Source of the DNA: an uncultured delta proteobacterium
GTDB lineage: Bacteria > Myxococcota_A > Polyangia > Polyangiales > Ga0077539
Length of the DNA stretch: 9,208 bases
NCBI GenBank assembly: GCA_903885885.1
Contig: CAISKJ010001624.1
Coordinates: forward strand, 1 to 9,208
Direction: 5' to 3'
Part shown: piece by piece, positions 1 through 6,113 of the stretch
How positions within the stretch are numbered: position 1 is the first letter of the stretch
Layout: each line of letters begins with the position of its first letter
Made by a program: the position numbers and the translations under genes
The notes under the pieces: model-generated
Told to the model about the DNA's origin: nothing
Seen by the model: the letters and a program-made list of their open reading frames with translations, nothing else
The model's database searches: none

Positions 1-1
1 C

Positions 2-181
2 AACTCCTCGGCGCGCTGCGCCCAGTTCTTCGGCAACAACGACTGGAGCGTCGCCCAGCCCGCGGAGCTCATCGGGTTCTCGTTCACGCCCCCGAACTAC
101 CACAAGAGCTCCTGTCGCTTAACGCCTATGCCCTTCGAGGGGTCAGGTGCTCACGGGAGATGCCAGGGGGTCTCCCGGTGA
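2..181 (+). CDS. C-terminal fragment of an unidentified protein (5' end outside window)
   Basis: The frame starting at base 2 is open to the TGA at 179-181 and gives 59 residues. Its first 37 codons, to about base 112, all end in G or C, as expected for a real gene in this genome. The peptide is not the arginine- or alanine-rich type produced by shadow frames; it contains stretches such as CAQFFGNNDWSVAQPAELIG. Two cysteines (fragment residues 6 and 38) could form a disulfide, hinting at an exported protein, but no signal peptide is visible because the start is missing. From base 113 the codon pattern breaks down (TGT, then TTA, then CCT), and the last codons run into a repeat. The native end may therefore be near base 120, where a TAA lies in the next frame. 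I do not recognise a family and assign no function. The gene converges on the ligase gene ending at 292. Confidence 0.45.
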   Translation, partial: NSSARCAQFFGNNDWSVAQPAELIGFSFTPPNYHKSSCRLTPMPFEGSGAHGRCQGVSR

Positions 182-234
182 AGGGGGAAGTGCTCGCGGG
201 AGATGCCAGGGGGTCGCTCGGTGCGAAGGGTTCC
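147..234. repeat. Tandem 43-bp intergenic repeat, about two copies, with a hairpin core
   Basis: A 26-base unit at 147-172 recurs at 190-215 with one mismatch (A153 versus G196). The flanking 17 bases are also related (CGGTG...AAGGG), giving a period of 43 with one small indel. In copy one, CGGGAGA (154-160) and TCTCCCG (171-177) form a perfect 7-bp stem around the loop TGCCAGGGGG. In copy two the right arm has decayed to TCGCTCG. The repeat lies between two converging genes, so the first hairpin could act as a weak terminator or be a remnant of a dispersed repeat family. Apart from this repeat I see nothing recognisable between 182 and 291. Confidence 0.7.
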
Positions 235-291
235 GTGCGGTGCCACCCACGCCGACGGGCGCGCGCGTGTATCCGGGCGGGCCCCGACCGC

Positions 292-1923
292 TCACCCCCG
301 GCGCAGGAGCTTGCGGTCGACCTTGCCGCGATCGTTCTTCGGGAGGTCGCTCGTGAACGTGACCGCGCGCGGGTACTTGTGCGGCAGCAGCTTGGCCCGC
401 GCGAAGTCTTGCAGGCTCTTCGCGAGCACGTCGCCCGCGGTGAAGCCCTCGCGCAACACCACGTGCGCGACGGTCTTCATCAGCCCCTCTTCGTCGACGC
501 CCACGACGGCCACCTCGGCCACCGCGGGGTGCGCGAGGAGGCAGTCTTCGACCTCCAACGGCGACACCCACTGGCCCGACACCTTGATGAGGTCGTCGGC
601 GCGGCCCGCGAACCAGAGGTACCCGTCGGCGTCGAGGCGAAACAGGTCGCTCGTGCAGCACCAGCGGCCGTGAAAGGTCTGCCAGCTCTTCTCGCGGTCG
701 CCGTGGTAGCAGAGCGCCACACTGTCGCCCGCGACCCAGAGCGTGCCCACCTCGTCGGGCCCGAGCGCCTCGGCGCCGGGGCCCGTCGCGTCGCGCGCGA
801 GCACCTTCACGGTGTAGCCGTCGACCGCGCGGCCCAGCGAGCCGGGCTTGATGTCGCCCGGTCGGTTGGTCACGTAGATGTGAAACATCTCCGCCGAGCC
901 GATGCCGTCGTACACGTCGACGCCGAAGCGCTCGGTCCACCGCGAGAGCAGCGCGGGCGGCAGCGCCTCGCCGGCCGAGAGGCAGAAGCGCAGCGAGCGC
1001 ATGTCGAGGCCCGCACCGCCCGACGCGCGCGCCACGGCGTCGTGCTCGAGGAGCTTGCCGATCATGGTGGGCACGTTGGTGAGCACCGTGGGGCGGTAGC
1101 GCGCGATCGCGTCGGCGAGCGAGGTCACCGTGGGGCGCTCGGCGAACATGCCCACGGTGGCGCCCACACGAAACGGAAACATGAGGTTGGTGCCCGTGGC
1201 GTACCCGAAGAAGAGCCGCGGCACGCTCACGCAGACGTCGCCGCGGCGGTATCCCACCGTGCCCAGCGCGTACACCTCGGTGTTGAAGGCGAAGTCGCGG
1301 TGCGTGTGCACGGCGGCCTTGGAGCGCCCCGTGGAGCCCGAGGTGAAGAGCCACACGGCGACGTCGTCGCGGCGCGTCTCGGTGGGGCGATGAAGGGTCA
1401 GGTCAACGGTCTCGAGGGCGCGCGTGAGCGACTCGACGCGGGCCCGTCCCCCCGTCGGAGGGACGGGGACGAGGCCATCGGGGTCGTCGCCCGTGGGCGC
1501 GTCGGCGGTGACGAGCACGGCGCGCAGCCAGGGCGATCGCTCGATGGGCTCGCGCAGCGCCTCGACCACGCGCGGCACCGTGATGAGCGCCGCGGCGCGC
1601 GTGTACTCGAGCAGGTACGCGAGGTCGCCGGTGGGCGCGTCGGGGTTGCCCATGGCCACCACGGCGCCCGACTTGAGCACGCCGAAGAAGCTCCACGCGA
1701 AGGGGGGCATGTCGGGCAGCACGATGAGCACGCGCTCCTCGCTGCGGACGCCCCGCGCGAGGAGCACCGACGCGAGCGCCCTGGTGCGCTGCGCGACCTC
1801 GTCGTAGGTGTACGCGCGGTCGCCGAAGCGCAGCGCCACCGCCTCGCCGAGGCCCTCGTCGATGCGGTCGAAGAGAAAGTAGTCGGCGAGGTTGAACACC
1901 TCGGGGAAGTCGGTCGACGGCAC
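292..1923 (-). CDS. Benzoate-CoA ligase family aryl-CoA ligase (AMP-forming)
   Basis: A cytoplasmic enzyme of the ANL superfamily that activates an aromatic acid with ATP and CoA to the aryl-CoA thioester; 543 residues, normal to slightly long for the family. Visible motifs are the phosphate loop FTSGSTGRSKA (193-203), the A5 motif YDGIGSAEM (338-346), the hinge region around SDLFRLDADGYLWFAGR (425-441) and the C-terminal catalytic lysine in PKNDRGKVDRK (K534). The segment HIYVTNRPGD after A5, with H348, is characteristic of benzoate/hydroxybenzoate/2-aminobenzoate-CoA ligases rather than acetyl- or fatty-acyl-CoA ligases. The chosen start is a GTG at 1923-1921 preceded by GAGAGGGG with 7 bases of spacing; a longer open frame upstream is arginine-rich and overlaps the preceding gene. 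It lies 32 bases after the acyl-CoA dehydrogenase stop and is the last gene of the five-gene operon. Neighbours favour 2-aminobenzoate or salicylate as substrate, but plain benzoate or a hydroxybenzoate cannot be excluded. Confidence 0.9.
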   Translation of the reverse strand: MPSTDFPEVFNLADYFLFDRIDEGLGEAVALRFGDRAYTYDEVAQRTRALASVLLARGVRSEERVLIVLPDMPPFAWSFFGVLKSGAVVAMGNPDAPTGDLAYLLEYTRAAALITVPRVVEALREPIERSPWLRAVLVTADAPTGDDPDGLVPVPPTGGRARVESLTRALETVDLTLHRPTETRRDDVAVWLFTSGSTGRSKAAVHTHRDFAFNTEVYALGTVGYRRGDVCVSVPRLFFGYATGTNLMFPFRVGATVGMFAERPTVTSLADAIARYRPTVLTNVPTMIGKLLEHDAVARASGGAGLDMRSLRFCLSAGEALPPALLSRWTERFGVDVYDGIGSAEMFHIYVTNRPGDIKPGSLGRAVDGYTVKVLARDATGPGAEALGPDEVGTLWVAGDSVALCYHGDREKSWQTFHGRWCCTSDLFRLDADGYLWFAGRADDLIKVSGQWVSPLEVEDCLLAHPAVAEVAVVGVDEEGLMKTVAHVVLREGFTAGDVLAKSLQDFARAKLLPHKYPRAVTFTSDLPKNDRGKVDRKLLRRG

Positions 1924-1955
1924 GGTGGTACCCCTCTCGTTGTGTGCGCGGCGGG

Positions 1956-3125
1956 CTATTTCTTCGCGTGTTCGGCGAGGAGCTGGGTGGCGATCACGAG
2001 GCGCTGAATCTCGGTGGTGCCCTCGTAGATGCGCAGGGCGCGCACCTCGCGGTACAGCCGCTCGACGGCGTTGCCGCGCACCACGCCGGTGCCGCCGTGG
2101 AGCTGCAGCGCGCGGTCGATGATGCGCTGCGCGGCCTCGGTCGCGTACATCTTGCCCATGGCGGCCTCGAGCGACACGCGGGGCGCCCCGCCGTCTTTGG
2201 CCCACGCCGCGCGGTACACGAGCAGCCGCGCCGCGTCGAGCTCGGTGGCCATCTCGGCGAGGTACGCCTGCGTCGACTGAAACTCGGCGAGCGCCTTGCC
2301 AAACTGCCTGCGCGACGTGACCCGATCGAGGGCCTCGTCGAGGGCGCGGCGCGCCATGCCGAGGGCCGCGGCGCCGACGGTGCTGCGAAACACGTCGAGC
2401 GTGCCCATCGCGATCTTGAAGCCGTCACCCACGGCGCCCAGGAGTCGATCGCCGGGGAGCCTGCAGCCCTCGAAGCGAATGGTGCCGATGGGGTGCTCGG
2501 CCATCATGGGGATCTCGCCCGCGAAGACGAAGCCCGGGTCGCTCGGGCGCACGATGAAGGCCGTGATGCCGCGGCGGCCCTGCGACGGGTCGGCGTTGGC
2601 GAAGACCACGTAGTGGCCCGCGATGCCCGCGTTGGAGATGAAGGTCTTGGCGCCGTCGAGCACCCAGCCGTCGCCGTCGCGGCGCGCGCGCGTCGCCATC
2701 GAGGCCACGTCGCTCCCGGCTTCCTCCTCGGTGATGGCGAAGGCCGCGAGCGAGCTCCCGTCGAGCACGGCGGGGAGGTACTCGCTCCGTTGCGCGTCAG
2801 TGCCCGCGAGCACGATGGGGTAGCTCCCGAGGCCCTGCATCGCGAACACGGTGTCGGCGAGGCCGCCGGCCCAGCCGAGCGACTCGCGCACGAGGCACAC
2901 GGCGCGCACGTCGACGCCCTTCGCGAGCCCTCCCTCCGAGGCGGGGACGCACGCGCGCAGGAGGCCCTTCTCCGCGAAGAGCTTCGCCAGCGCGAAGGGG
3001 TCGTGCGAGTCGACGGCGTCGCTCAAAGCCACGTCGCGCGCGGTGGCGGCGAGCGGCGCGTGCATCGCGTCGAAGAAGAAGGTGAGGTCGTCGGTGCTCA
3101 GACCGCAGCGCGCCCGCCCGCTCAC
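1956..3125 (-). CDS. Acyl-CoA dehydrogenase
   Basis: An FAD-dependent acyl-CoA dehydrogenase of 389 residues, full length for the short/medium-chain family. It inserts or shuffles an alpha,beta double bond in an acyl-CoA and passes electrons to electron-transfer flavoprotein. Family signatures are ITEEEAGSD (131-139), the SRRQFG motif (271-276), QLHGGTGV (341-348) and IYEGTTEIQ (366-374). E368 in this last motif corresponds to the catalytic base of medium-chain and short-chain enzymes, so the enzyme looks active. The GTG start at 3125-3123 overlaps the crotonase stop as GTGA, with a weak AAGGG 6 bases upstream. Its place among aryl-CoA ligase, crotonase, RidA and SDR genes suggests an alicyclic, ring-derived acyl-CoA substrate rather than a fatty acid; this is inference. 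Confidence 0.9.
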   Translation of the reverse strand: MSGRARCGLSTDDLTFFFDAMHAPLAATARDVALSDAVDSHDPFALAKLFAEKGLLRACVPASEGGLAKGVDVRAVCLVRESLGWAGGLADTVFAMQGLGSYPIVLAGTDAQRSEYLPAVLDGSSLAAFAITEEEAGSDVASMATRARRDGDGWVLDGAKTFISNAGIAGHYVVFANADPSQGRRGITAFIVRPSDPGFVFAGEIPMMAEHPIGTIRFEGCRLPGDRLLGAVGDGFKIAMGTLDVFRSTVGAAALGMARRALDEALDRVTSRRQFGKALAEFQSTQAYLAEMATELDAARLLVYRAAWAKDGGAPRVSLEAAMGKMYATEAAQRIIDRALQLHGGTGVVRGNAVERLYREVRALRIYEGTTEIQRLVIATQLLAEHAKK

Positions 3126-3925
3126 GGCGCACCCTTGAACTTCGGCGCGCGCTTCGCGACGATGGCGTCGTAGGCCTCGCGAAAGTCGGGGTGCTGCATG
3201 CAGATGGCCTGCGCCTGCGCCTCGGCCTCAATCGCTTCTTCGAGGCCCATGGTGTGCTCGGCCTCGAGCATCTGCTTGGTCATCGTGTGGGCGAAGGCGG
3301 GGCCGTCGGCGAGCTTCTTCGCCCACTGCGTGGCCGTCGCGACGACCTCCGCCGCGGGCACCACGCGGTTGGCGAGGCCGATGCGGTACGCCTCCTGCGC
3401 GTCGACGAGCTCGCCCATGAAGAGTAGCTCGGACGCGCGACCGAGGCCCACCACGCGGGGCAGGAGGTACGCCGCGCCCATGTCGGCGCCGCACAGGCCC
3501 ACCTTCGGAAAGATGAACCCGAAGCGCGCGTCGTCGGCCGCGATGCGCACGTCGCACGCGAGCGCGATGACGGCCCCCGCGCCGACCGCCACACCGTTCA
3601 CGGCGGCGATGACGGGCCTGCGCACGCGGCGGATGTTGCGAATGAGCGCGCCGGTGATGCGCGTGAAGTCGACGAGGCCCTGCATGTCGCGCTCGAAGAG
3701 GCGCGCGATGATGTCGTGGCGGTCGCCGCCGGAGCAGAAGCCGCGGCCCGCGCCGGTGATCACCAGCGAGCGCACCTCGGGGTGCCGCTCGACCTCGACG
3801 AAGAACTCGCCGAGCTCGATGTAGCTGTCGAAGGTGAGCGAGTTGAGGCGCTCGGGGCGGTCGAAGGTGATCGTGCCAACGCCCCCATCGAGGGCGAAAC
3901 GAAAGGTCTTGGGGGCGAGGCTCAT
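3122..3925 (-). CDS. Crotonase (enoyl-CoA hydratase/isomerase family), atypical active site
   Basis: A 267-residue crotonase-fold protein. CoA-binding and oxyanion-hole elements are present: GFCSGGD (62-68) and NGVAVGAGAVIALACD (110-125). By eye-alignment with rat mitochondrial enoyl-CoA hydratase, the two catalytic glutamates (E144 in GGGCELA, E164 in QPEI) are replaced by V119 and K141. It is therefore unlikely to be a standard hydratase. The segment GLCGADMGAAYLLPR (143-157) resembles crotonases that I recall from 2-aminobenzoyl-CoA/salicylyl-CoA catabolic clusters. A different crotonase reaction on a ring-derived CoA thioester, such as isomerisation, hydration or ring hydrolysis, is plausible. 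The ATG at 3925-3923 overlaps the RidA stop as ATGA and has GGAG 5 bases upstream, which fixes the start although the frame stays open further upstream. Its TGA overlaps the next GTG. Confidence 0.88.
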   Translation of the reverse strand: MSLAPKTFRFALDGGVGTITFDRPERLNSLTFDSYIELGEFFVEVERHPEVRSLVITGAGRGFCSGGDRHDIIARLFERDMQGLVDFTRITGALIRNIRRVRRPVIAAVNGVAVGAGAVIALACDVRIAADDARFGFIFPKVGLCGADMGAAYLLPRVVGLGRASELLFMGELVDAQEAYRIGLANRVVPAAEVVATATQWAKKLADGPAFAHTMTKQMLEAEHTMGLEEAIEAEAQAQAICMQHPDFREAYDAIVAKRAPKFKGAP

Positions 3926-4323
3926 GCAGACTCCGTGATGTGCGCGATGGCTTCGATCTCGACCTTCGCGGCGCGCTCGACGAGGCCCGTCACACCCACC
4001 AGCGCCATCGCCGGAAAGTGCTTGCCCAGCCGCGCGCGCCACGCGCCGCCGACGCCCCGCAAGCCGTCGCGGTAGGCGTCGAGGTCGGTGACGTACACTG
4101 TCATTTTTACGATGTCGGTGGCGCGCCCGCCGGCGGCCTCGACGACGGCCACCACGTTGGCGAGCGCCTGGTCGAACTGCGCGACGAAGTCGTCGGAGAC
4201 GAAGCGCTGCTGCGCGTCCCACGCGATCTGTCCGGCGACGTACACGGTGCGGCCGCCCTCGCACACGACGCCGTTCGCGTAGCCCTTCGCGGGCGCCCAC
4301 CCTTCGGGTTGCACGGTCTTCAC
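3922..4323 (-). CDS. RidA/YjgF-family protein (probable imine/enamine hydrolase)
   Basis: A small cytoplasmic protein of 133 residues, the usual length for the YjgF/YER057c/UK114 (Rid) family, which forms trimers and hydrolyses reactive imines or enamines to ketone and ammonia. Seen are VYVAGQIAWD (27-36), IVKMTVYVTDL (71-81) and the C-terminal signature KVEIEAIA (120-127). The arginine that anchors the substrate carboxylate in classical RidA (within the P-A-R motif) is replaced by M106 in PAMAL. It is thus a non-canonical Rid subgroup. In a pathway for 2-aminobenzoyl-CoA the dearomatised product would be an enamine CoA thioester without a free carboxylate, which fits both the presence of a Rid protein and the loss of this arginine (inference). 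The GTG start overlaps the SDR stop as GTGA, with GGAGG 9 bases upstream at 4337-4333. Confidence 0.88.
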   Translation of the reverse strand: MKTVQPEGWAPAKGYANGVVCEGGRTVYVAGQIAWDAQQRFVSDDFVAQFDQALANVVAVVEAAGGRATDIVKMTVYVTDLDAYRDGLRGVGGAWRARLGKHFPAMALVGVTGLVERAAKVEIEAIAHITESA

Positions 4324-5081
4324 GCGGTCTGTCCTCCGTCGAGCGCAATGGCCTGGCCGTGGATGCCCCGCGCCTCATGCGGAATGAGCGACCACACGGC
4401 GTGGGCCACCTCGTCGACCGTCATCAGTCTTCGCTGCGGCGAGAGGGCTTCGAGCGCGGCCCTCGCCTGATCGGCGCTGCGCTTCGTCGACGAGGCGATG
4501 CGCTCGACGGAGCGCGCGGCCATGTCGGTGTCGACGAAGCCGGGGCACACCGCGTTGATGGTCACCCCCGAGCGCGCGTACTCGACGGCCACGGCGCGCG
4601 TGAGGCCCACCAGCGCGTGCTTGCTCGCGCAATAGGCAGCGGTGTAGGCGTAGCCGCGGAGGCCCGCGTTGGAGGCGACGTTGACCACGCGCCCCCAGCC
4701 GCGCTCGACCATCGCCGGCAGGAGCCTGCGGCACAGGCGAAAGGGCGCGGTGACGTTGAGGGCCATGGCGCGCTCCCACACCGCGTCGGTGGTGCGCTCG
4801 AAGGGGACGCTCTCGGCGAGGCCCGCGTTGTTGACCAGCACGTCGACGGGGCCGAGGCTGGCCTCGACGCGCTGCACCGCGGCCTCGAGGGCGGCCTCGT
4901 CGGTGAGGTCGCAGGGCACCGCGAGGCCCCCGATGGATGCGGCGACGCGCGCGAGCTCTTGCTCCGAGCGACCGAGGACGGCGACGCGGAGCCCCTCGCG
5001 GGCGAGGCGCTGCGCGATGGCCTCGCCGATGCCACGACCGCCGCCGGTGACGAGCGCAACCCTGCCCTGCACGTGCTTCAC
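4320..5081 (-). CDS. SDR-family NAD(P)-dependent oxidoreductase
   Basis: A classical short-chain dehydrogenase/reductase of 253 residues with a full catalytic set: nucleotide-binding TGGGRGIG (12-19), NNAG (84-87), N109, S137, and Y150 with K154 in the YCASK motif. PGFVDTDM (180-187) follows as in 3-hydroxyacyl/3-oxoacyl SDRs. In this operon it probably acts as the 3-hydroxyacyl-CoA dehydrogenase step on a ring-derived CoA thioester, but SDR substrate specificity cannot be read from sequence. The start is uncertain. The GTG at 5081 gives the usual short N-terminus (MKHVQGRVALVTGG), but GTG codons at 5090 and 5099 are also in frame and none has a convincing ribosome binding site. It is the first gene of the operon, so a promoter is expected in 5082-5183. 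Confidence 0.88.
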   Translation of the reverse strand: MKHVQGRVALVTGGGRGIGEAIAQRLAREGLRVAVLGRSEQELARVAASIGGLAVPCDLTDEAALEAAVQRVEASLGPVDVLVNNAGLAESVPFERTTDAVWERAMALNVTAPFRLCRRLLPAMVERGWGRVVNVASNAGLRGYAYTAAYCASKHALVGLTRAVAVEYARSGVTINAVCPGFVDTDMAARSVERIASSTKRSADQARAALEALSPQRRLMTVDEVAHAVWSLIPHEARGIHGQAIALDGGQTA

Positions 5082-5183
5082 GGGGCCCACGATGTACACG
5101 CGCCGGACGCCCGAGGGAAGCAATGATTGCAGCCTCGGCGCGCGCCCTGAAGGTGCGAAAGCGAACGGTGTTACGGTGCGGCC
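5082..5183. promoter_or_regulatory. Divergent intergenic region with AT-rich inverted repeat
   Basis: This 102-base gap separates the minus-strand catabolic operon from the plus-strand PilZ-like gene and must carry any promoters for both. The one distinctive element is GCAATGATTGC at 5120-5130, a 5-bp inverted repeat around a single base that stands out as AT-rich in its surroundings. It could be an operator or part of a minus-strand -10 region (AATCAT on that strand lies 17 bases from a poor -35-like TTCAGG). No good sigma70 match is found in either direction, so the assignment is weak. Confidence 0.25.
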
Positions 5184-5987
5184 ATGCGGTTTCGAGTGAC
5201 GTACGAGCGCCGCGCAGACCTGCGGCGCGACCTCGACGCGCAGCTCGCGCGCGGCGGCCTCTTCGTGAACGTGCCCCCGCCCGCGGGGCTGCAGTACGGG
5301 ATGCGCCTGCGCCTCGACCTCGTGGCCCCCGACGGCACCGTGGCGCGCAGCGACGGCGAGGTGCTCGCGGCGGTGCCCGGCGAGGGGCTCGCGCTGTCGG
5401 TTCCGCCCGAGGCTGTGGCGCGGCTGCGCGCGGCGCTCGATCAGCTCACCTTCGAGGGGCCCGACGCGGGGCCGCCGCGGCACGAGCTCATCCCCGACAT
5501 CACCCCTCCCCCGATGCCCGCGGTGGCGGCGCCGCCGAAGCCCGCCGTCGCGCCGCCGACGCCCGTGGCCGCGCCGCGCGCCGCGCCCGTCGACCCGGTG
5601 CAGTCGTGGGACGCGCTCTCGCCCGCCGAGAAGATGCGCCTCGCGCAGCACGGCGACCGCGACGAGCGCGCCGCCGCCCTGCGCGACAAGAACCGCGCGA
5701 TTCACCCCTTCGTGCTGAAGAACACGCGCCTCTCGATCGACGAGCTCGTGGCCCTCGCGCGCAACCCGCAGTGCGCGCCCGACCTGCTCGAGCTCATCGC
5801 GAAGCGCACCGACTGGATGGGCCGACCGCAGGTCGCCGAGGCCCTCGCGCGCAACCCCAAAACGCCCAACGACCTCGCCGTGCGCGCCCTCGCCCACTGC
5901 TCCGCCGAGGCCGTGCGCCAGATGGCGAAGGGCGTCGGCGCGCCGCCGCACGTGATTCAAGCCGCGCGCAAGCGCGTGATCGGCTGA
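5184..5987 (+). CDS. PilZ-like domain protein with Pro/Ala linker and C-terminal helical repeats
   Basis: A 267-residue protein without signal peptide or membrane segment. Residues 1-88 look like the PilZ-like domain common in myxobacteria: a GGLFV turn (24-28), G-rich strand pairs around YGMRLRLDLVAPDG (38-51), DGEVLAAVPGEG (57-68) and a VPPEAVARLRAAL helix (73-85). The cyclic-di-GMP motif is degenerate: the expected D/N-x-S-x-x-G before GGLFV reads DAQLARGG (18-25), without the serine. A proline/alanine-rich linker follows (about 104-137). Residues 145-262 are helical, with two related units, ALARNPQCAPDLLELIA (190-206) and ALARNPKTPNDLAVRAL (220-236), reminiscent of leucine-rich-variant or ARM-like repeats. 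This suggests a protein-protein adaptor. The ATG at 5184 has only a weak ribosome binding site. A role in motility or polarity is possible but unproven. Confidence 0.75.
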   Translation: MRFRVTYERRADLRRDLDAQLARGGLFVNVPPPAGLQYGMRLRLDLVAPDGTVARSDGEVLAAVPGEGLALSVPPEAVARLRAALDQLTFEGPDAGPPRHELIPDITPPPMPAVAAPPKPAVAPPTPVAAPRAAPVDPVQSWDALSPAEKMRLAQHGDRDERAAALRDKNRAIHPFVLKNTRLSIDELVALARNPQCAPDLLELIAKRTDWMGRPQVAEALARNPKTPNDLAVRALAHCSAEAVRQMAKGVGAPPHVIQAARKRVIG

Positions 5988-6005
5988 AGCGGGGCCTCGA
6001 CGCGC

Positions 6006-6021
6006 ACCGCGGCGCCGCGGT
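6006..6021. repeat. Perfect 16-bp palindrome ACCGCGGCGCCGCGGT
   Basis: The palindrome begins 19 bases after the PilZ-like gene's stop and is exact over all 16 bases. A second inverted repeat, AGGCGG-TG-CCGCCT, follows at 6044-6057. There is no T-run after either. They may be terminator-like structures, a protein-binding site upstream of the nucleotidyltransferase gene, or chance in GC-rich DNA. Confidence 0.4.
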
Positions 6022-6113
6022 TGCGGGTGCGATGGGGGTTGAAAGGCGGTGCCGCCTCGCGGTACCCGAGAGAGGTCCGCGGATGGCCGCGCAGGAGGGA
6101 TCGTCACCCCGTC

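Noticed and set aside
147..215. CRISPR-like pattern of two 26-base repeats with a 17-base gap
   Set aside because: There are only two units, the gap is too short for a spacer and itself resembles the sequence after copy two, and no cas gene is present.
160..2007. Long plus-strand open frame (615 codons) opposite the ligase
   Set aside because: It is antisense to a clear ligase gene, and its product is low-complexity, rich in Arg, Ala, His and Val. High GC3 on one strand keeps the opposite frame free of stops.
1944..3173. Plus-strand open frame opposite the acyl-CoA dehydrogenase
   Set aside because: Shadow of the real gene, with low-complexity composition and no recognisable motif.
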